64,000 nucleotides of DNA from Meridianimaribacter flavus (GCF_004366715.1 NZ_SOQZ01000001.1:434001-498000), one strand, 5' to 3'. Numbered from the stretch's first letter, positions 51,742 to 60,546 are shown. Translations and numbers: made by a program. The notes: generated from the letters alone by a model not told the origin.

Positions 51742-52875
51742 TTGAAGCTTAATAAACAAGATATATTAAAAGCCTTAGAAACCATTACAGTTCCTGGTGA
51801 AGGACAAAATATGGTTGAGAGTGGAGCAGTTACCAATGTTGTTACTTTTGGTGACGAAGTAGTTGTTGATGTTACCATTAAAAACCCAAGTTTACAGGCA
51901 AAAAAGAAGACCGAAGTTGAAATAATGAAGGCTATTCATAATGAAGTCTACGAAAAAGCCAAAGTAAAAGTAAATGTTAAGGTAAATGCACCAGCTGCAC
52001 CAAAAAACGAAATAAAGGGAAAACCAATTCCTGGTATTCAAAATATAGTTGCTGTTGCTTCTGGAAAAGGAGGCGTAGGAAAATCTACAGTAACAGCAAA
52101 TCTAGGAGCTACTTTAGCAAAAATGGGCTTTAAGGTTGGTATTTTAGATGCTGATATTTATGGGCCTTCAATTCCTATAATGTATGATGTAGAGTTTGAA
52201 AGACCTATTTCGGTTAATGTAGGAGGAAAGTCTAAAATGAAACCAGTAGAAAGCTATGGTGTTAAAATTTTATCTATAGGCTTTTTTACTAAACCAGACC
52301 AAGCAGTAATTTGGCGAGGACCAATGGCAGCAAAGGCATTAAACCAAATGATTTTTGATGCAGATTGGGGAGAATTAGATTTCTTATTAATCGATTTGCC
52401 TCCAGGAACAGGAGACATTCACCTAAGTATTATGCAATCGCTTCCTATAACAGGAGCAGTAGTAGTAAGTACGCCTCAGCAAGTAGCTTTAGCCGATGCT
52501 AAAAAAGGAGTAGCTATGTTTCAGCAAGAGTCTATCAATGTACCAGTACTTGGTATAATTGAGAATATGGCTTATTTTACTCCAGAGGAATTACCAGATA
52601 ATAAATATTTTATCTTTGGAAAAGAAGGTGCTAAAAACCTTTCAGAAGATTTAGAAGTACCTTTCTTAGGCGAAATTCCTTTAATACAAAGTATAAGAGA
52701 AGCAGGAGATGTTGGTCGTCCTGCTGCGCTTCAAACAGCAACACCATTAGAAGCTGCTTTTGAAAAGTTAACTCAAAATGTTGTGCAAGAAGTAGTAAGA
52801 CGTAACGATGCCTTACCACCAACCGAAGCAATTAAAATAACAACAATGGCTGGTTGTTCAGCAGTAAAGAAATAA
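51742..52875 (+). CDS. Mrp/NBP35-family Fe-S cluster carrier ATPase
   Basis: Carries Fe-S clusters to apo-proteins. 377 aa from TTG 51742, giving MKLNKQDILKALE as in relatives (a TTG two codons earlier is possible). N-terminal DUF59/MIP18 domain (about residues 1-90), then P-loop ATPase: deviant Walker A ASGKGGVGKST near 107-117, DADIYGPSIP near 138-147, LIDLPPGTGD near 219-228. The CxxC pair seen in ApbC near ENMxYF is absent here (ENMAYFTPEELP). The NifU-C gene follows 6 nt after the stop; the two form a cluster-assembly unit. Confidence 0.93.
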   Translation: MKLNKQDILKALETITVPGEGQNMVESGAVTNVVTFGDEVVVDVTIKNPSLQAKKKTEVEIMKAIHNEVYEKAKVKVNVKVNAPAAPKNEIKGKPIPGIQNIVAVASGKGGVGKSTVTANLGATLAKMGFKVGILDADIYGPSIPIMYDVEFERPISVNVGGKSKMKPVESYGVKILSIGFFTKPDQAVIWRGPMAAKALNQMIFDADWGELDFLLIDLPPGTGDIHLSIMQSLPITGAVVVSTPQQVALADAKKGVAMFQQESINVPVLGIIENMAYFTPEELPDNKYFIFGKEGAKNLSEDLEVPFLGEIPLIQSIREAGDVGRPAALQTATPLEAAFEKLTQNVVQEVVRRNDALPPTEAIKITTMAGCSAVKK

Positions 52876-52881
52876 CAGAAG

Positions 52882-53124
52882 ATGAGTTCAGAAGAATTAA
52901 AACGTAATATTGAAAAAGCGCTAGACGAAATTCGTCCTTTCTTACAAAGTGATGGAGGCGATATTTCATTACTTTCAATAGAAGATGATAAGTTAGTGAA
53001 AGTTCAGTTGCAAGGTGCTTGTGTTGGCTGTAGCGTTAATCAAATGACCTTAAAGTCTGGTGTGGAAATGACTATTAAAAAGTACGCGCCTCAAATAGAA
53101 AAGGTTATTAATATTGAAGCTTAA
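52882..53124 (+). CDS. NifU C-terminal domain Fe-S scaffold protein
   Basis: 80 aa, scaffold/carrier of Fe-S clusters with the CxxC ligand motif in GACVGCSVNQMTLKSGVE near residues 46-63 and an N-terminal RPFLQSDGGDISLL segment. Follows the Mrp gene by 6 nt, so it likely works with Mrp in cluster delivery. Confidence 0.94.
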   Translation: MSSEELKRNIEKALDEIRPFLQSDGGDISLLSIEDDKLVKVQLQGACVGCSVNQMTLKSGVEMTIKKYAPQIEKVINIEA

Positions 53125-53261
53125 TATTTATTAAGCTGAAGGCTCATCAAGGTTTTTCAAAATGCTGGAACTAGCCTGTTTTTTAATGACATTTATCATA
53201 AATCTTTATAAAAACAGTATATAATTTTGATGTAGTACATTAAACAATTTCTAAATTAAAG

Positions 53262-53287
53262 AGACACCCACTTTTGTGGGCTTTATT
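53262..53287 (+). promoter_or_regulatory. hairpin in the leader of the ferredoxin reductase gene
   Basis: CCCAC (53267-53271) pairs with GTGGG (53276-53280), TTTT loop, then a T-rich stretch running into the ATG at 53288. It could be a weak terminator for the Mrp-NifU transcript or a translation-blocking hairpin. Confidence 0.45.
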
Positions 53288-54349
53288 ATGATTAAAACAG
53301 ATATACTTATTATTGGTGCAGGACCAACAGGGTTGTTTACTGTTTTTGAAGCAGGATTATTAAAATTAAAATGCCATTTAATTGATGCATTACCACAACC
53401 TGGTGGACAATGCTCTGAAATTTATCCTAAAAAACCAATCTACGATATACCAGCTTATCCTGAAATTTTAGCAGGAGATCTTACAGAAAAACTCTTAGAA
53501 CAAGGTAAACAGTTTGAACCTGGTTTTACTTTAGGAGAACGTGCTGATACTATAGAAAAGCTAGAAGATGGAACCTTTATAGTTACGACTAATAAAGGTA
53601 CAAAACATCACGCTCCTGTAGTTGCTATTGCAGGCGGATTGGGAAGTTTTGAACCAAGAAAACCAAAAATCCATAACATTCATTTGTTTGAAGATAAAGG
53701 TGTAGAGTATATGATAAAGGATCCTGAAGTCTACAGAAACAAAAAAGTTGTTATTGCTGGAGGAGGAGATTCTGCATTAGATTGGAGCATTTTTTTAACT
53801 AATATTGCTAAAGAAGTAACACTTATTCATAGAAGAAATGAGTTTAGAGGTGCTTTAGATTCAGTTGAAAAAGTACAAGAACTTAAAAATAAAGGTAAAA
53901 TAAATTTAATTACTCCTGCTGAGGTAGTTGGTATTCTTGGAGAAGATCACGTTTCTGGTGTGGTTGTTGAACAAGCACAACATATCAAAAAAGAATTTGA
54001 AATTGAGTGTGATCATTTTGTGCCTTTGTTTGGATTATCTCCCAAACTTGGACCAATTGCAAATTGGGGATTAGAGATTGAAAAAAATGCAATCAAAGTT
54101 AATAATGCTTTAGACTACCAAACTAACGTTCCTGGTATTTTTGCTATTGGAGATGTAAATACTTATCCAGGAAAATTAAAGTTGATATTGTGTGGTTTTC
54201 ACGAGGCAACGTTAATGTGTCAAGCAGCTTATAAAATTATAAATCCTAACAAAAAATATGTTTTAAAATATACTACTGTTAGTGGTATTGATGGTTTTGA
54301 CGGAACACGTAAAGAAGCACCTAAAGCTGTAGTAAAAGCAATTGAATAA
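53288..54349 (+). CDS. ferredoxin--NADP reductase (thioredoxin reductase-like type)
   Basis: Flavoprotein that passes electrons between NADPH and ferredoxin. 353 aa, started at ATG 53288; an in-frame GTG at 53276 lies inside a hairpin and is less likely. FAD-binding GAGPTGLF near residues 10-17, QPGGQCSEIYP near 41-51, NAD(P)-binding GGGDSALD near 156-163 and FAIGDV near 277-282. The thioredoxin reductase CxxC pair is missing, which is typical of the YumC/FNR subgroup. The stop overlaps the ferredoxin ATG by one base, so the pair forms one electron-transfer unit. Confidence 0.92.
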   Translation: MIKTDILIIGAGPTGLFTVFEAGLLKLKCHLIDALPQPGGQCSEIYPKKPIYDIPAYPEILAGDLTEKLLEQGKQFEPGFTLGERADTIEKLEDGTFIVTTNKGTKHHAPVVAIAGGLGSFEPRKPKIHNIHLFEDKGVEYMIKDPEVYRNKKVVIAGGGDSALDWSIFLTNIAKEVTLIHRRNEFRGALDSVEKVQELKNKGKINLITPAEVVGILGEDHVSGVVVEQAQHIKKEFEIECDHFVPLFGLSPKLGPIANWGLEIEKNAIKVNNALDYQTNVPGIFAIGDVNTYPGKLKLILCGFHEATLMCQAAYKIINPNKKYVLKYTTVSGIDGFDGTRKEAPKAVVKAIE

Positions 54350-54681
54350 TGGAACAGGACATTAAAATAACAATAATTGATCGTGATGGTGAAGCTCACG
54401 AAATTGATGCTCCAACTGATATGGCTATGAACCTTATGGAAGTAGTTCGTAGTTATGAACTAGCTCCCGAAGGAACCATAGGAGTTTGTGGCGGAATGGC
54501 TATGTGTGCATCATGCCAATGCTATGTGTTATCTGATCATGAACTTCCTGAAATGCAAGACGACGAAGAAGCTATGCTTAGCGAAGCGTTTGATGTACAA
54601 GAAAACAGCAGATTGGGTTGTCAAATTGCTATTACACCAGAATTAGAAGGTCTAAAAGTTGAATTAGCTCCTGAGAGTTAA
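54349..54681 (+). CDS. 2Fe-2S ferredoxin (adrenodoxin-type)
   Basis: 110-aa small electron carrier. Ligand cysteines: CGGMAMCASC near residues 46-55 (C-x5-C-x2-C) and a fourth Cys in RLGCQIAI near 89, the spacing of adrenodoxin/putidaredoxin-type ferredoxins. It immediately follows the ferredoxin-NADP reductase and is its probable partner. Converges on the phosphoesterase gene. Confidence 0.95.
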   Translation: MEQDIKITIIDRDGEAHEIDAPTDMAMNLMEVVRSYELAPEGTIGVCGGMAMCASCQCYVLSDHELPEMQDDEEAMLSEAFDVQENSRLGCQIAITPELEGLKVELAPES

Positions 54682-54683
54682 TT

Positions 54684-55583
54684 TTAAGACGAAGTTTTAT
54701 AATCTGCTAATTTTTGAGGACCTTCCAATAACACTCTTACAATTTTTAAAGTGCCATCATCTGTAGTGGCTATTTGCCATTTGATGAGTGAGATTTCTCC
54801 GTTTTCAATTTCAATACCTGTAATGCTTCTTGGGTGTACACAACTACCATCATTAAAAAAAGCAATATCACCAGGTTCAGGAAAACGAGGTCTATGAGTA
54901 TGACCAACAACAGTAATTAAATTGTTGTTTTCTATAATCCACTTTTTGGTTCTACGTTCAACTTTTATAAGTTCTTTGTAGTTTTTTGCTGGACTTGTAG
55001 GGTCTGCAATTCCCATTACGTTTAGTGGTTTCCATAAAATACGAACCATAAACCGACTCCATCTCCAAAACAAATAGTTCCACCAATCGGCTTGATGACC
55101 ATGGGTTAAAAATAGTTTTTGTCCAGTTTGGGAATGTTCTAAAACAATACCTTCATGATACTCTATGTTACAGAACAACTCAACATCTTCACCTATTTTA
55201 GGGTCAAAATAAGTGGAAAGGTGTTTTTCTACATATTTTGGATCTCTGTAAACCATGTCGTGATTTCCCCAAATCATATGCAAACGCTCTTGCTCATGAA
55301 ATAACTTCATAAGCAAATACACATTTTTATGAGCATTTAAAATAGAATCAAAAGAGAGGTTTTCCCAGAGTTCATCACCATCACCAAGTTCGCAATAGCT
55401 AAAGCCTTCAGCATAATAATGTTTTAAGGCATGAAAGTAAATGTTTCGGTTGTTTGCAAAATCATCAGCAAAACTATTATCGCCTCTGTGGCAATCACTA
55501 AAAAGGATAAACTTGGACGTATCGTCAAAATAAACTTTTTTGGCGTTTTTGTAAGCTCTATCTAAGCGTTTCTTTGAAGACAT
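54684..55583 (-). CDS. metallophosphoesterase family protein
   Basis: 299-aa calcineurin-like phosphoesterase. Metal-binding motifs in order: FSDCHRGD near residues 29-36, GDGDEL near 67-72, WGNHDM near 105-110, LTHGHQAD near 159-166 and VVGHTHRPRFP near 225-235. The motif set is complete. Substrate unknown; UDP-diacylglucosamine diphosphatase-like activity is one possibility. Ends 2 nt after the convergent ferredoxin stop. Confidence 0.88.
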   Translation of the reverse strand: MSSKKRLDRAYKNAKKVYFDDTSKFILFSDCHRGDNSFADDFANNRNIYFHALKHYYAEGFSYCELGDGDELWENLSFDSILNAHKNVYLLMKLFHEQERLHMIWGNHDMVYRDPKYVEKHLSTYFDPKIGEDVELFCNIEYHEGIVLEHSQTGQKLFLTHGHQADWWNYLFWRWSRFMVRILWKPLNVMGIADPTSPAKNYKELIKVERRTKKWIIENNNLITVVGHTHRPRFPEPGDIAFFNDGSCVHPRSITGIEIENGEISLIKWQIATTDDGTLKIVRVLLEGPQKLADYKTSS

Positions 55584-55634
55584 TTACTGACATTTTCAAC
55601 TAAAATAAGCAGAAATAAAATATTGAAACTAAAA

Positions 55635-56357
55635 TCAGTCAATTTTTTCAATAGCAAAAGGAAGTATACGTTCTACAAATTTAGCATACGCTAATTCTGA
55701 AGGATGCAAACCATCAGAAGCTACTAATTCAGGTTGTTCTAAACCATTTCTTGTAATATCTGTTATGTATACAAATGTAATGTCTTGTGATTGACAGTAG
55801 CTTTCAGCAAAATCATTATACATATCAATTTCTTGAGAAATTGTGTCAGAATTTCCCGTGTTTTGACCAAAAGGTGTATAGGCATAATCAGGAATCGAAA
55901 CCACTATTACTTTGTCCTTATTACCATTAGCGGCAGTTATAGCAGTTTGAACCAATTCAGGAAATTCAGTTTCATAAACTGAAAATGGAATGTTTTGATA
56001 TTGATTATTTACACCAATTAATAAGGTTACTAGGTCGTAGTTAGAAGAAATCCCTTGGTTATCAATTGCGTTTTTAAGATTAGCAGTTGTCCATCCAGTT
56101 TGAGCTATAACATTAAGGTCAATTGTATAAAAGGTATCAGCACTAAGCTTGGTTTTAAGTTGCTCAGGAAATTTGCAGGTCGCACAAACACTCTGTCCTA
56201 TAGTGTAACTGTCTCCTAATGACAATAGGCTTCTAATTTCATCAACAGGAATGTTTTCGTTATTAGTGTTATTCTGATTTGCAATAAAATTATCATTTGC
56301 ACCACAGGAAAGCAGTGTAAGGAAAACTATAAAAATAAAGTATTGTATCTTTTTCAT
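55635..56357 (-). CDS. SGNH/GDSL hydrolase lipoprotein
   Basis: 240 aa. Lipoprotein signal MKKIQYFIFIVFLTLLSCG (Cys 18). SGNH blocks: GDSYTIG near residues 48-54 with the Ser nucleophile, the Gly in TGWTTANL, LLIGVNNQYQ near 112-121 carrying the Asn, and SDGLHPSELAY near 214-224 with the catalytic Asp and His. An esterase, lipase or deacetylase acting in the periplasm or at the outer membrane. Substrate unknown. Confidence 0.9.
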   Translation of the reverse strand: MKKIQYFIFIVFLTLLSCGANDNFIANQNNTNNENIPVDEIRSLLSLGDSYTIGQSVCATCKFPEQLKTKLSADTFYTIDLNVIAQTGWTTANLKNAIDNQGISSNYDLVTLLIGVNNQYQNIPFSVYETEFPELVQTAITAANGNKDKVIVVSIPDYAYTPFGQNTGNSDTISQEIDMYNDFAESYCQSQDITFVYITDITRNGLEQPELVASDGLHPSELAYAKFVERILPFAIEKID

Positions 56358-56401
56358 ATCTAATCAATATACGTAAAATAGAATACAATGGTTTTAATAG
56401 C

Positions 56402-56436
56402 AAAAAAGCTTCTCTAAATAATAAAGAAGCTTTTTT
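56402..56436 (-). terminator. intrinsic terminator after the acyl-CoA dehydrogenase gene region
   Basis: AAAAAAGCTTCT (56402-56413) pairs with AGAAGCTTTTTT (56425-56436). It lies between two minus-strand genes and most likely ends the dehydrogenase transcript. Confidence 0.85.
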
Positions 56437-56461
56437 TATATTTATTAGAAGTTAGTTGTTT

Positions 56462-57640
56462 TTACTTAAAGGCATTTAATCCTGTAACATCTAATCCTGT
56501 AATTAATAAATGGATGTCATGAGTTCCTTCGTAAGTTATTACACTTTCAAGGTTCATAGAGTGACGCATGATGCTGTATTCGCCAGTAATTCCCATTCCT
56601 CCTAGCATTTGTCTTGCTTCTCTAGCAATATTGATAGCCATATCTACATTGTTACGTTTTGCCATAGAAATTTGAGCAGAAGTAGCTTTGCCTTCATTTC
56701 TTAGTACTCCTAAACGCCATGTTAATAATTGTGCTTTAGTGATTTCGGTAATCATTTCAGCTAATTTTTTCTGCTGTAATTGAAATTGGCCAATAGGTTT
56801 ACCAAATTGTTTACGTTCTTTGCTGTAACGTAAAGCTGTATCATAACAGTCCATAGCTGCACCAATTGCTCCCCAAGCAATACCATATCTTGCAGAATCT
56901 AAGCAGCCAAGTGGAGCTCCCAATCCTGATTTGTTAGGTAACAAGTTTTCTTTAGGTACTTTTACATTGTCAAAAATTAGCTCTCCAGTAGCTGATGCTC
57001 TCAATGACCATTTGTTGTGGGTTTCAGGAGTTGAAAATCCTTCCATACCACGTTCAACAATTAAACCATGGATTCGTCCTTCTTCATTTTTAGCCCAAAC
57101 TACTGCCACTTGCGCAAAAGGCGCATTGCTTATCCACATTTTAGCACCATTTAAAAGATAGTGGTCTCCCATATCTTTAAAATTAGTAACCATTCCTCCT
57201 GGGTTACTACCATGGTCAGGTTCGGTTAAACCAAAACAACCCATCCATTCGCCACTTGCAAGCTTTGGTAAGTATTTTTTACGTTGTTCTTCGTTTCCAT
57301 ATTTCCAAATAGGATACATTACTAAAGACGATTGTACTGATGCAGTACTACGAACACCAGAGTCTCCTCTTTCAATTTCTTGCATAATTAAACCATAAGA
57401 AATTTGGTCTAATCCAGCACCTCCATATTCTTCAGGAATGTATGGTCCAAAAGCACCAATTTCAGCTAGTCCACCAATAATTTGGCTAGGAAATTCTGCT
57501 TTTTGAGCATAGTCTTCAATAATTGGAGACACATCGCGCTTTACCCAATCACGAGCAGCATCTCTTACTAATTTATGTTCGTCGGTTAAAAGCTCGTCTA
57601 AGTTGTAATAATCTGGAGCTTGGAATAAATCTGGCTTCAT
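56462..57640 (-). CDS. acyl-CoA dehydrogenase, glutaryl-CoA dehydrogenase-like
   Basis: 392-aa FAD enzyme. Seen: CFGLTEPDHGSNPGGM near residues 134-149, the FAD-proximal RYGIAWGAIGAA near 231-242, KPIGQFQLQQKKLA near 263-276 and the catalytic Glu in ITYEGTHDIH near 371-380, which is the glutaryl-CoA dehydrogenase pattern. Predicted role: oxidative decarboxylation of glutaryl-CoA to crotonyl-CoA in lysine/tryptophan breakdown. A saccharopine dehydrogenase-like gene elsewhere in the window supports lysine degradation. Monocistronic. Confidence 0.88.
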   Translation of the reverse strand: MKPDLFQAPDYYNLDELLTDEHKLVRDAARDWVKRDVSPIIEDYAQKAEFPSQIIGGLAEIGAFGPYIPEEYGGAGLDQISYGLIMQEIERGDSGVRSTASVQSSLVMYPIWKYGNEEQRKKYLPKLASGEWMGCFGLTEPDHGSNPGGMVTNFKDMGDHYLLNGAKMWISNAPFAQVAVVWAKNEEGRIHGLIVERGMEGFSTPETHNKWSLRASATGELIFDNVKVPKENLLPNKSGLGAPLGCLDSARYGIAWGAIGAAMDCYDTALRYSKERKQFGKPIGQFQLQQKKLAEMITEITKAQLLTWRLGVLRNEGKATSAQISMAKRNNVDMAINIAREARQMLGGMGITGEYSIMRHSMNLESVITYEGTHDIHLLITGLDVTGLNAFK

Positions 57641-57733
57641 TTGTATGTTTTAGTTGTTCAGTAGTCGAGATTTAGTTTTTAATCTAGACTCGAAACAAAA
57701 ATAACGAAAACGTTTTCAGTGCACAATTATAAA

Positions 57734-58447
57734 TTACATTTTCAAGTAAAAATCTTTGGTTAAATCAATGTACTCTTTTGTATAATTATGTCTTTCGGTT
57801 TCAATGATTAGATTTGAAGATGTAACTGCTTCTTCTATGAATGAAAACTGAATTAAACTTCGCTTTATAGGAGTATTTTCAGTTCCTTTTACATGCAATA
57901 TTCTATTTGGAAACAAAGAAAAATCAGATGCTAATTGTATGAAGTTTTGCTCTTCTTTGTAAGGAATTATCACTGAAAACAAACCGTTTTCAGATAGTAG
58001 TTTTGAGGCGCATTGCAATAAATGCTGAAAAGGCATTGCATCTTGAAATCTTGCTAAATCGCGTTCTGGGATATTGGTTTTGGAATCTTCTGAGTAAAAA
58101 GGAGGATTGGAGATAATTAAATCATATTGGTCGTCAATTTCATCAGTAAATTCATCTAATGAAGCGTGGTAACAGAACAATCGGTCTCCCCAAGGCGATT
58201 GCTCAAAATTCTCTACGCATTGTTCATAAGCATCACTATCAATCTCCAAGGCATCAATTAATTCGGCATTGGAGCGTTGTGCCAGCATTAAAGAGAGTAC
58301 ACCTGTGCCTGCACCAATATCTAAAACAGAAAATGGGTTATGGTCAAGGCTTGCCCAAGCACCAAGCAAAACACTGTCAGTGCCTATTTTCATGGCACAA
58401 CGGTCTTGATTTACTGTGAATTGCTTAAACTGAAAAGGCTTATTCAT
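57734..58447 (-). CDS. tRNA1(Val) (adenine(37)-N6)-methyltransferase-like
   Basis: 237-aa SAM-dependent methyltransferase of the TrmN6 (YfiC) family. N-terminal KPFQFKQFTVNQDRCAMKIGTDSVLLGAW near residues 3-31, SAM motif DIGAGTGVLSLMLAQ near 41-55, and the catalytic NPPFYSEDSKT near 114-124. The ATG overlaps the rimM stop by 8 nt, so they are translated together. Confidence 0.9.
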   Translation of the reverse strand: MNKPFQFKQFTVNQDRCAMKIGTDSVLLGAWASLDHNPFSVLDIGAGTGVLSLMLAQRSNAELIDALEIDSDAYEQCVENFEQSPWGDRLFCYHASLDEFTDEIDDQYDLIISNPPFYSEDSKTNIPERDLARFQDAMPFQHLLQCASKLLSENGLFSVIIPYKEEQNFIQLASDFSLFPNRILHVKGTENTPIKRSLIQFSFIEEAVTSSNLIIETERHNYTKEYIDLTKDFYLKM

Positions 58448-58970
58448 TTAAATATAAGTCTATAAGCCCTTCAGGAGTTTCAACAAAAATGGTTTTATTC
58501 GCTTTGTCTACTTTAGAAATAAACTCATCATTCATAGGTATTAAAATTTCTGTGCCTTCTCTGTCAATTTCAAAAAGTGCTTGTGCTGTAGAGTCGTTTA
58601 CTGATGTTACAGTACCAACAAAACCAAAATTGGCATCTTCAACCTTGAAACCAACAATTTCATGAAAATAAAACTTGTTGCCTTCTAGTTTTGGTAGGAA
58701 TTCTAGAGGAAGGTAAACACCGCTTTTTATAAGGCTGTCGGCATCTTCTTCAGTGTCGACGTCTTCAAATTTTACACGCAACAAATCAGATTTATGTAAT
58801 TGTGAGGTTTCAATAAAAAAAGGGACAAGGTTATTGCGTAAATCAATAAACAGCGCGTCTAAATTTTCATACAGCTCAGGTTCGTCAGTATCTAATTTGA
58901 TAAGAAGTTCTCCTTTGAAGCTATATTTTTTAACAATTTTACCTAGATAAAAACAGTCTTTTTTTTGCAT
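58440..58970 (-). CDS. rimM: ribosome maturation factor RimM
   Basis: 176-aa 16S rRNA processing protein that binds S19 in 30S assembly. N-terminal RimM domain: CFYLGKIVKKYSFKGELLIKL near residues 6-26; C-terminal PRC-barrel: FYFHEIVGFKVED, ILIPMNDEFISKVD near 145-158. Downstream of rpsP in the same orientation, with a repeat and a terminator between them, so read-through is partial. Confidence 0.95.
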   Translation of the reverse strand: MQKKDCFYLGKIVKKYSFKGELLIKLDTDEPELYENLDALFIDLRNNLVPFFIETSQLHKSDLLRVKFEDVDTEEDADSLIKSGVYLPLEFLPKLEGNKFYFHEIVGFKVEDANFGFVGTVTSVNDSTAQALFEIDREGTEILIPMNDEFISKVDKANKTIFVETPEGLIDLYLNE

Positions 58971-58977
58971 GTTGTCT

Positions 58978-59052
58978 GTTCGAACGCAGTCGAGAACTAT
59001 AAAAAAGTGTCAGTTTAATTACATCTCGACTGCGCTCGATGTGACACTTAAG
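58978..59052. repeat. REP-like repeat pair between rimM and rpsP
   Basis: GTTCGAACGCAGTCGAGAAC (58978-58997) and, 30 nt on, ATCTCGACTGCGCTCGATGT; the two share complementary TCGACTGCG-type cores and so can pair as a long stem. The GTTCGA and TCGAGAACT arms resemble copies A-C and E. Confidence 0.7.
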
Positions 59053-59061
59053 AATAAAAAA

Positions 59062-59086
59062 AACCCAGACGATTACTGTCTGGGTT
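59062..59086 (-). terminator. intrinsic terminator after rpsP
   Basis: AACCCAGAC (59062-59070) pairs with GTCTGGGTT (59078-59086); on the minus strand a T-tract follows. Lies between rpsP and rimM. Confidence 0.85.
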
Positions 59087-59109
59087 CAAAGGTATAAAAT
59101 AAAAATTTT

Positions 59110-59625
59110 TTACTCTTCTTCGTTGTTAGCAGTAGCTTCTACTTCAGCATCAGCCTCTTCAGTAGCTTCTTCAACAACAGGTGCAGCCGCAGCAATTCTT
59201 GCTTCGTTTACTGCTTTTTCAGCTTCAAGAGCTTTAGCTTTAGCGTCAGCATCAGCTTTTGCTAAACCATCAGCCTTAGTTTGTACTTTAGAAGCTTTTT
59301 CTTCTAACCAAGCATTGAATTTAGCTTCTGCTTGCTCTTCAGTTAAAGCACCTTTTCTAACACCACCTGCAAGATGATTTTTTAATAAAGCACCTTTATA
59401 AGATAAAATTGCTTTAGCAGTATCAGTTGGTTGTGCACCATTCTGTAACCAAGTTACTGCTCCATCAACATCTAATTCAATAGTTGCTGGATTAGTGTTT
59501 GGGTTGTAAGATCCTATTTTTTCTAGGTATCTACCATCTCTTTTTGATCTAGCATCAGCTGCTACGATCCAGTAATAAGGTTTTCCTTTTTTACCGTGTC
59601 TCTGTAATCTAATTTTTACTGGCAT
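59110..59625 (-). CDS. rpsP: 30S ribosomal protein S16
   Basis: 171 aa. The conserved core is the first about 80 residues ([50 protein letters not shown]). The rest is a long Ala/Glu/Lys-rich extension ending in an acidic tail, common in Bacteroidota S16. Its promoter (TTG at 59698-59700, TATCTTTG at 59672-59679) is followed by a leader of about 40 nt with a GAGGT/ACCTC hairpin. Ends at the terminator at 59062-59086. Confidence 0.97.
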   Translation of the reverse strand: MPVKIRLQRHGKKGKPYYWIVAADARSKRDGRYLEKIGSYNPNTNPATIELDVDGAVTWLQNGAQPTDTAKAILSYKGALLKNHLAGGVRKGALTEEQAEAKFNAWLEEKASKVQTKADGLAKADADAKAKALEAEKAVNEARIAAAAPVVEEATEEADAEVEATANNEEE

Positions 59626-59671
59626 ATAAATTAATTAGTGAGGTTCTCGACCTCGATTATTAATAAGTGCG

Positions 59672-59700
59672 CAAAGATACTACATTTTTTTTATTTACAA
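59672..59700 (-). promoter_or_regulatory. rpsP promoter (-33 TTG and -7 TATCTTTG)
   Basis: On the minus strand TTG (59698-59700) is followed after 18 nt by TATCTTTG (59672-59679), a full match to the Bacteroidota -33/-7 arrangement. The best promoter in the window. Confidence 0.75.
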
Positions 59701-59808
59701 CATTTTATTATAAATTAAGCTAATTTGAAATTTTATTATACTTTTGGAAATCATTAAACGTTATTTTAATTGCGCAAACAATCATTAAAATAAGAAACCT
59801 ATTATAAA

Positions 59809-60495
59809 ATGAAGAGATTAGCCTTAATTCTATTTACTTTTCTGTCAGTACTAAGTTGTGGCGACGAAATCGAGTTTAATTCACCTGCAGTACAAGGAAA
59901 TAAAGATGGTGAATTATGGAGAGCAGTATATTATTCGGCTGATATTGATTTTGGAGGATTTATAATAGAAGGAGGTAATAATTTTGAAACTATACAGCTT
60001 ATCACAACAAATGATACTGCTGGTACATACAATTTAGGTGATGGAAGTGGTAATGAGGCTACTTTTACTAATTCTCAAGGAGTGGTTTATTCTACAAACA
60101 ACGAACCAGACCCTAGTGTTTCTATTTATCCTAATGAAGGGCAAATAATAGTGGAGCACGTAGATAATGATGCTGATCCTAAAACTATTTCAGGAAAGTT
60201 TTGGTTTTATGCTTTTACAGCTGATGGAATGAATACTGTTAATTTTAACGAAGGTCATTTTTATAAAGTGCCATTAGTTGGAGGTTTAGTAACAGTTGGT
60301 TCAGGATGTTTGCAAGCAACAGAAGCTACAGCTAATGCGGCTCAAACTTATATAGCTACAGATACTACTGCTCCAGAATATACAGATGTTTGTAATGCTT
60401 ATAAAGATGCTTTAACAGCTCAAATTGATGCTTGTGGAGATACCACAGGAGCTTTGCAAGCTCTTATAGATTCGTTAGGTGATTGTACACCTTAA
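59809..60495 (+). CDS. DUF6252-type lipoprotein
   Basis: 228 aa. Lipoprotein signal MKRLALILFTFLSVLSCG (Cys 17), then EFNSPAVQGNKDGELWRAVYYSADID typical of DUF6252, followed by a beta-rich domain with GDGSGNEATFTNSQGVVYS and KTISGKFWFYAF. Two Cys-containing repeats (CLQATEATANAAQTYI and CNAYKDALTAQIDACG) form a C-terminal segment. Surface-exposed or periplasmic; function unknown. Ends at a strong terminator. Confidence 0.82.
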   Translation: MKRLALILFTFLSVLSCGDEIEFNSPAVQGNKDGELWRAVYYSADIDFGGFIIEGGNNFETIQLITTNDTAGTYNLGDGSGNEATFTNSQGVVYSTNNEPDPSVSIYPNEGQIIVEHVDNDADPKTISGKFWFYAFTADGMNTVNFNEGHFYKVPLVGGLVTVGSGCLQATEATANAAQTYIATDTTAPEYTDVCNAYKDALTAQIDACGDTTGALQALIDSLGDCTP

Positions 60496-60514
60496 TTAAT
60501 CAATAAAATAATAC

Positions 60515-60546
60515 AAAAAACGCAACCTATTAGGTTGCGTTTTTTG
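60515..60546 (+). terminator. intrinsic terminator after the DUF6252 gene
   Basis: AAAAAACGCAACC (60515-60527) pairs with GGTTGCGTTTTTT (60533-60545), 5-nt loop. Confidence 0.9.
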
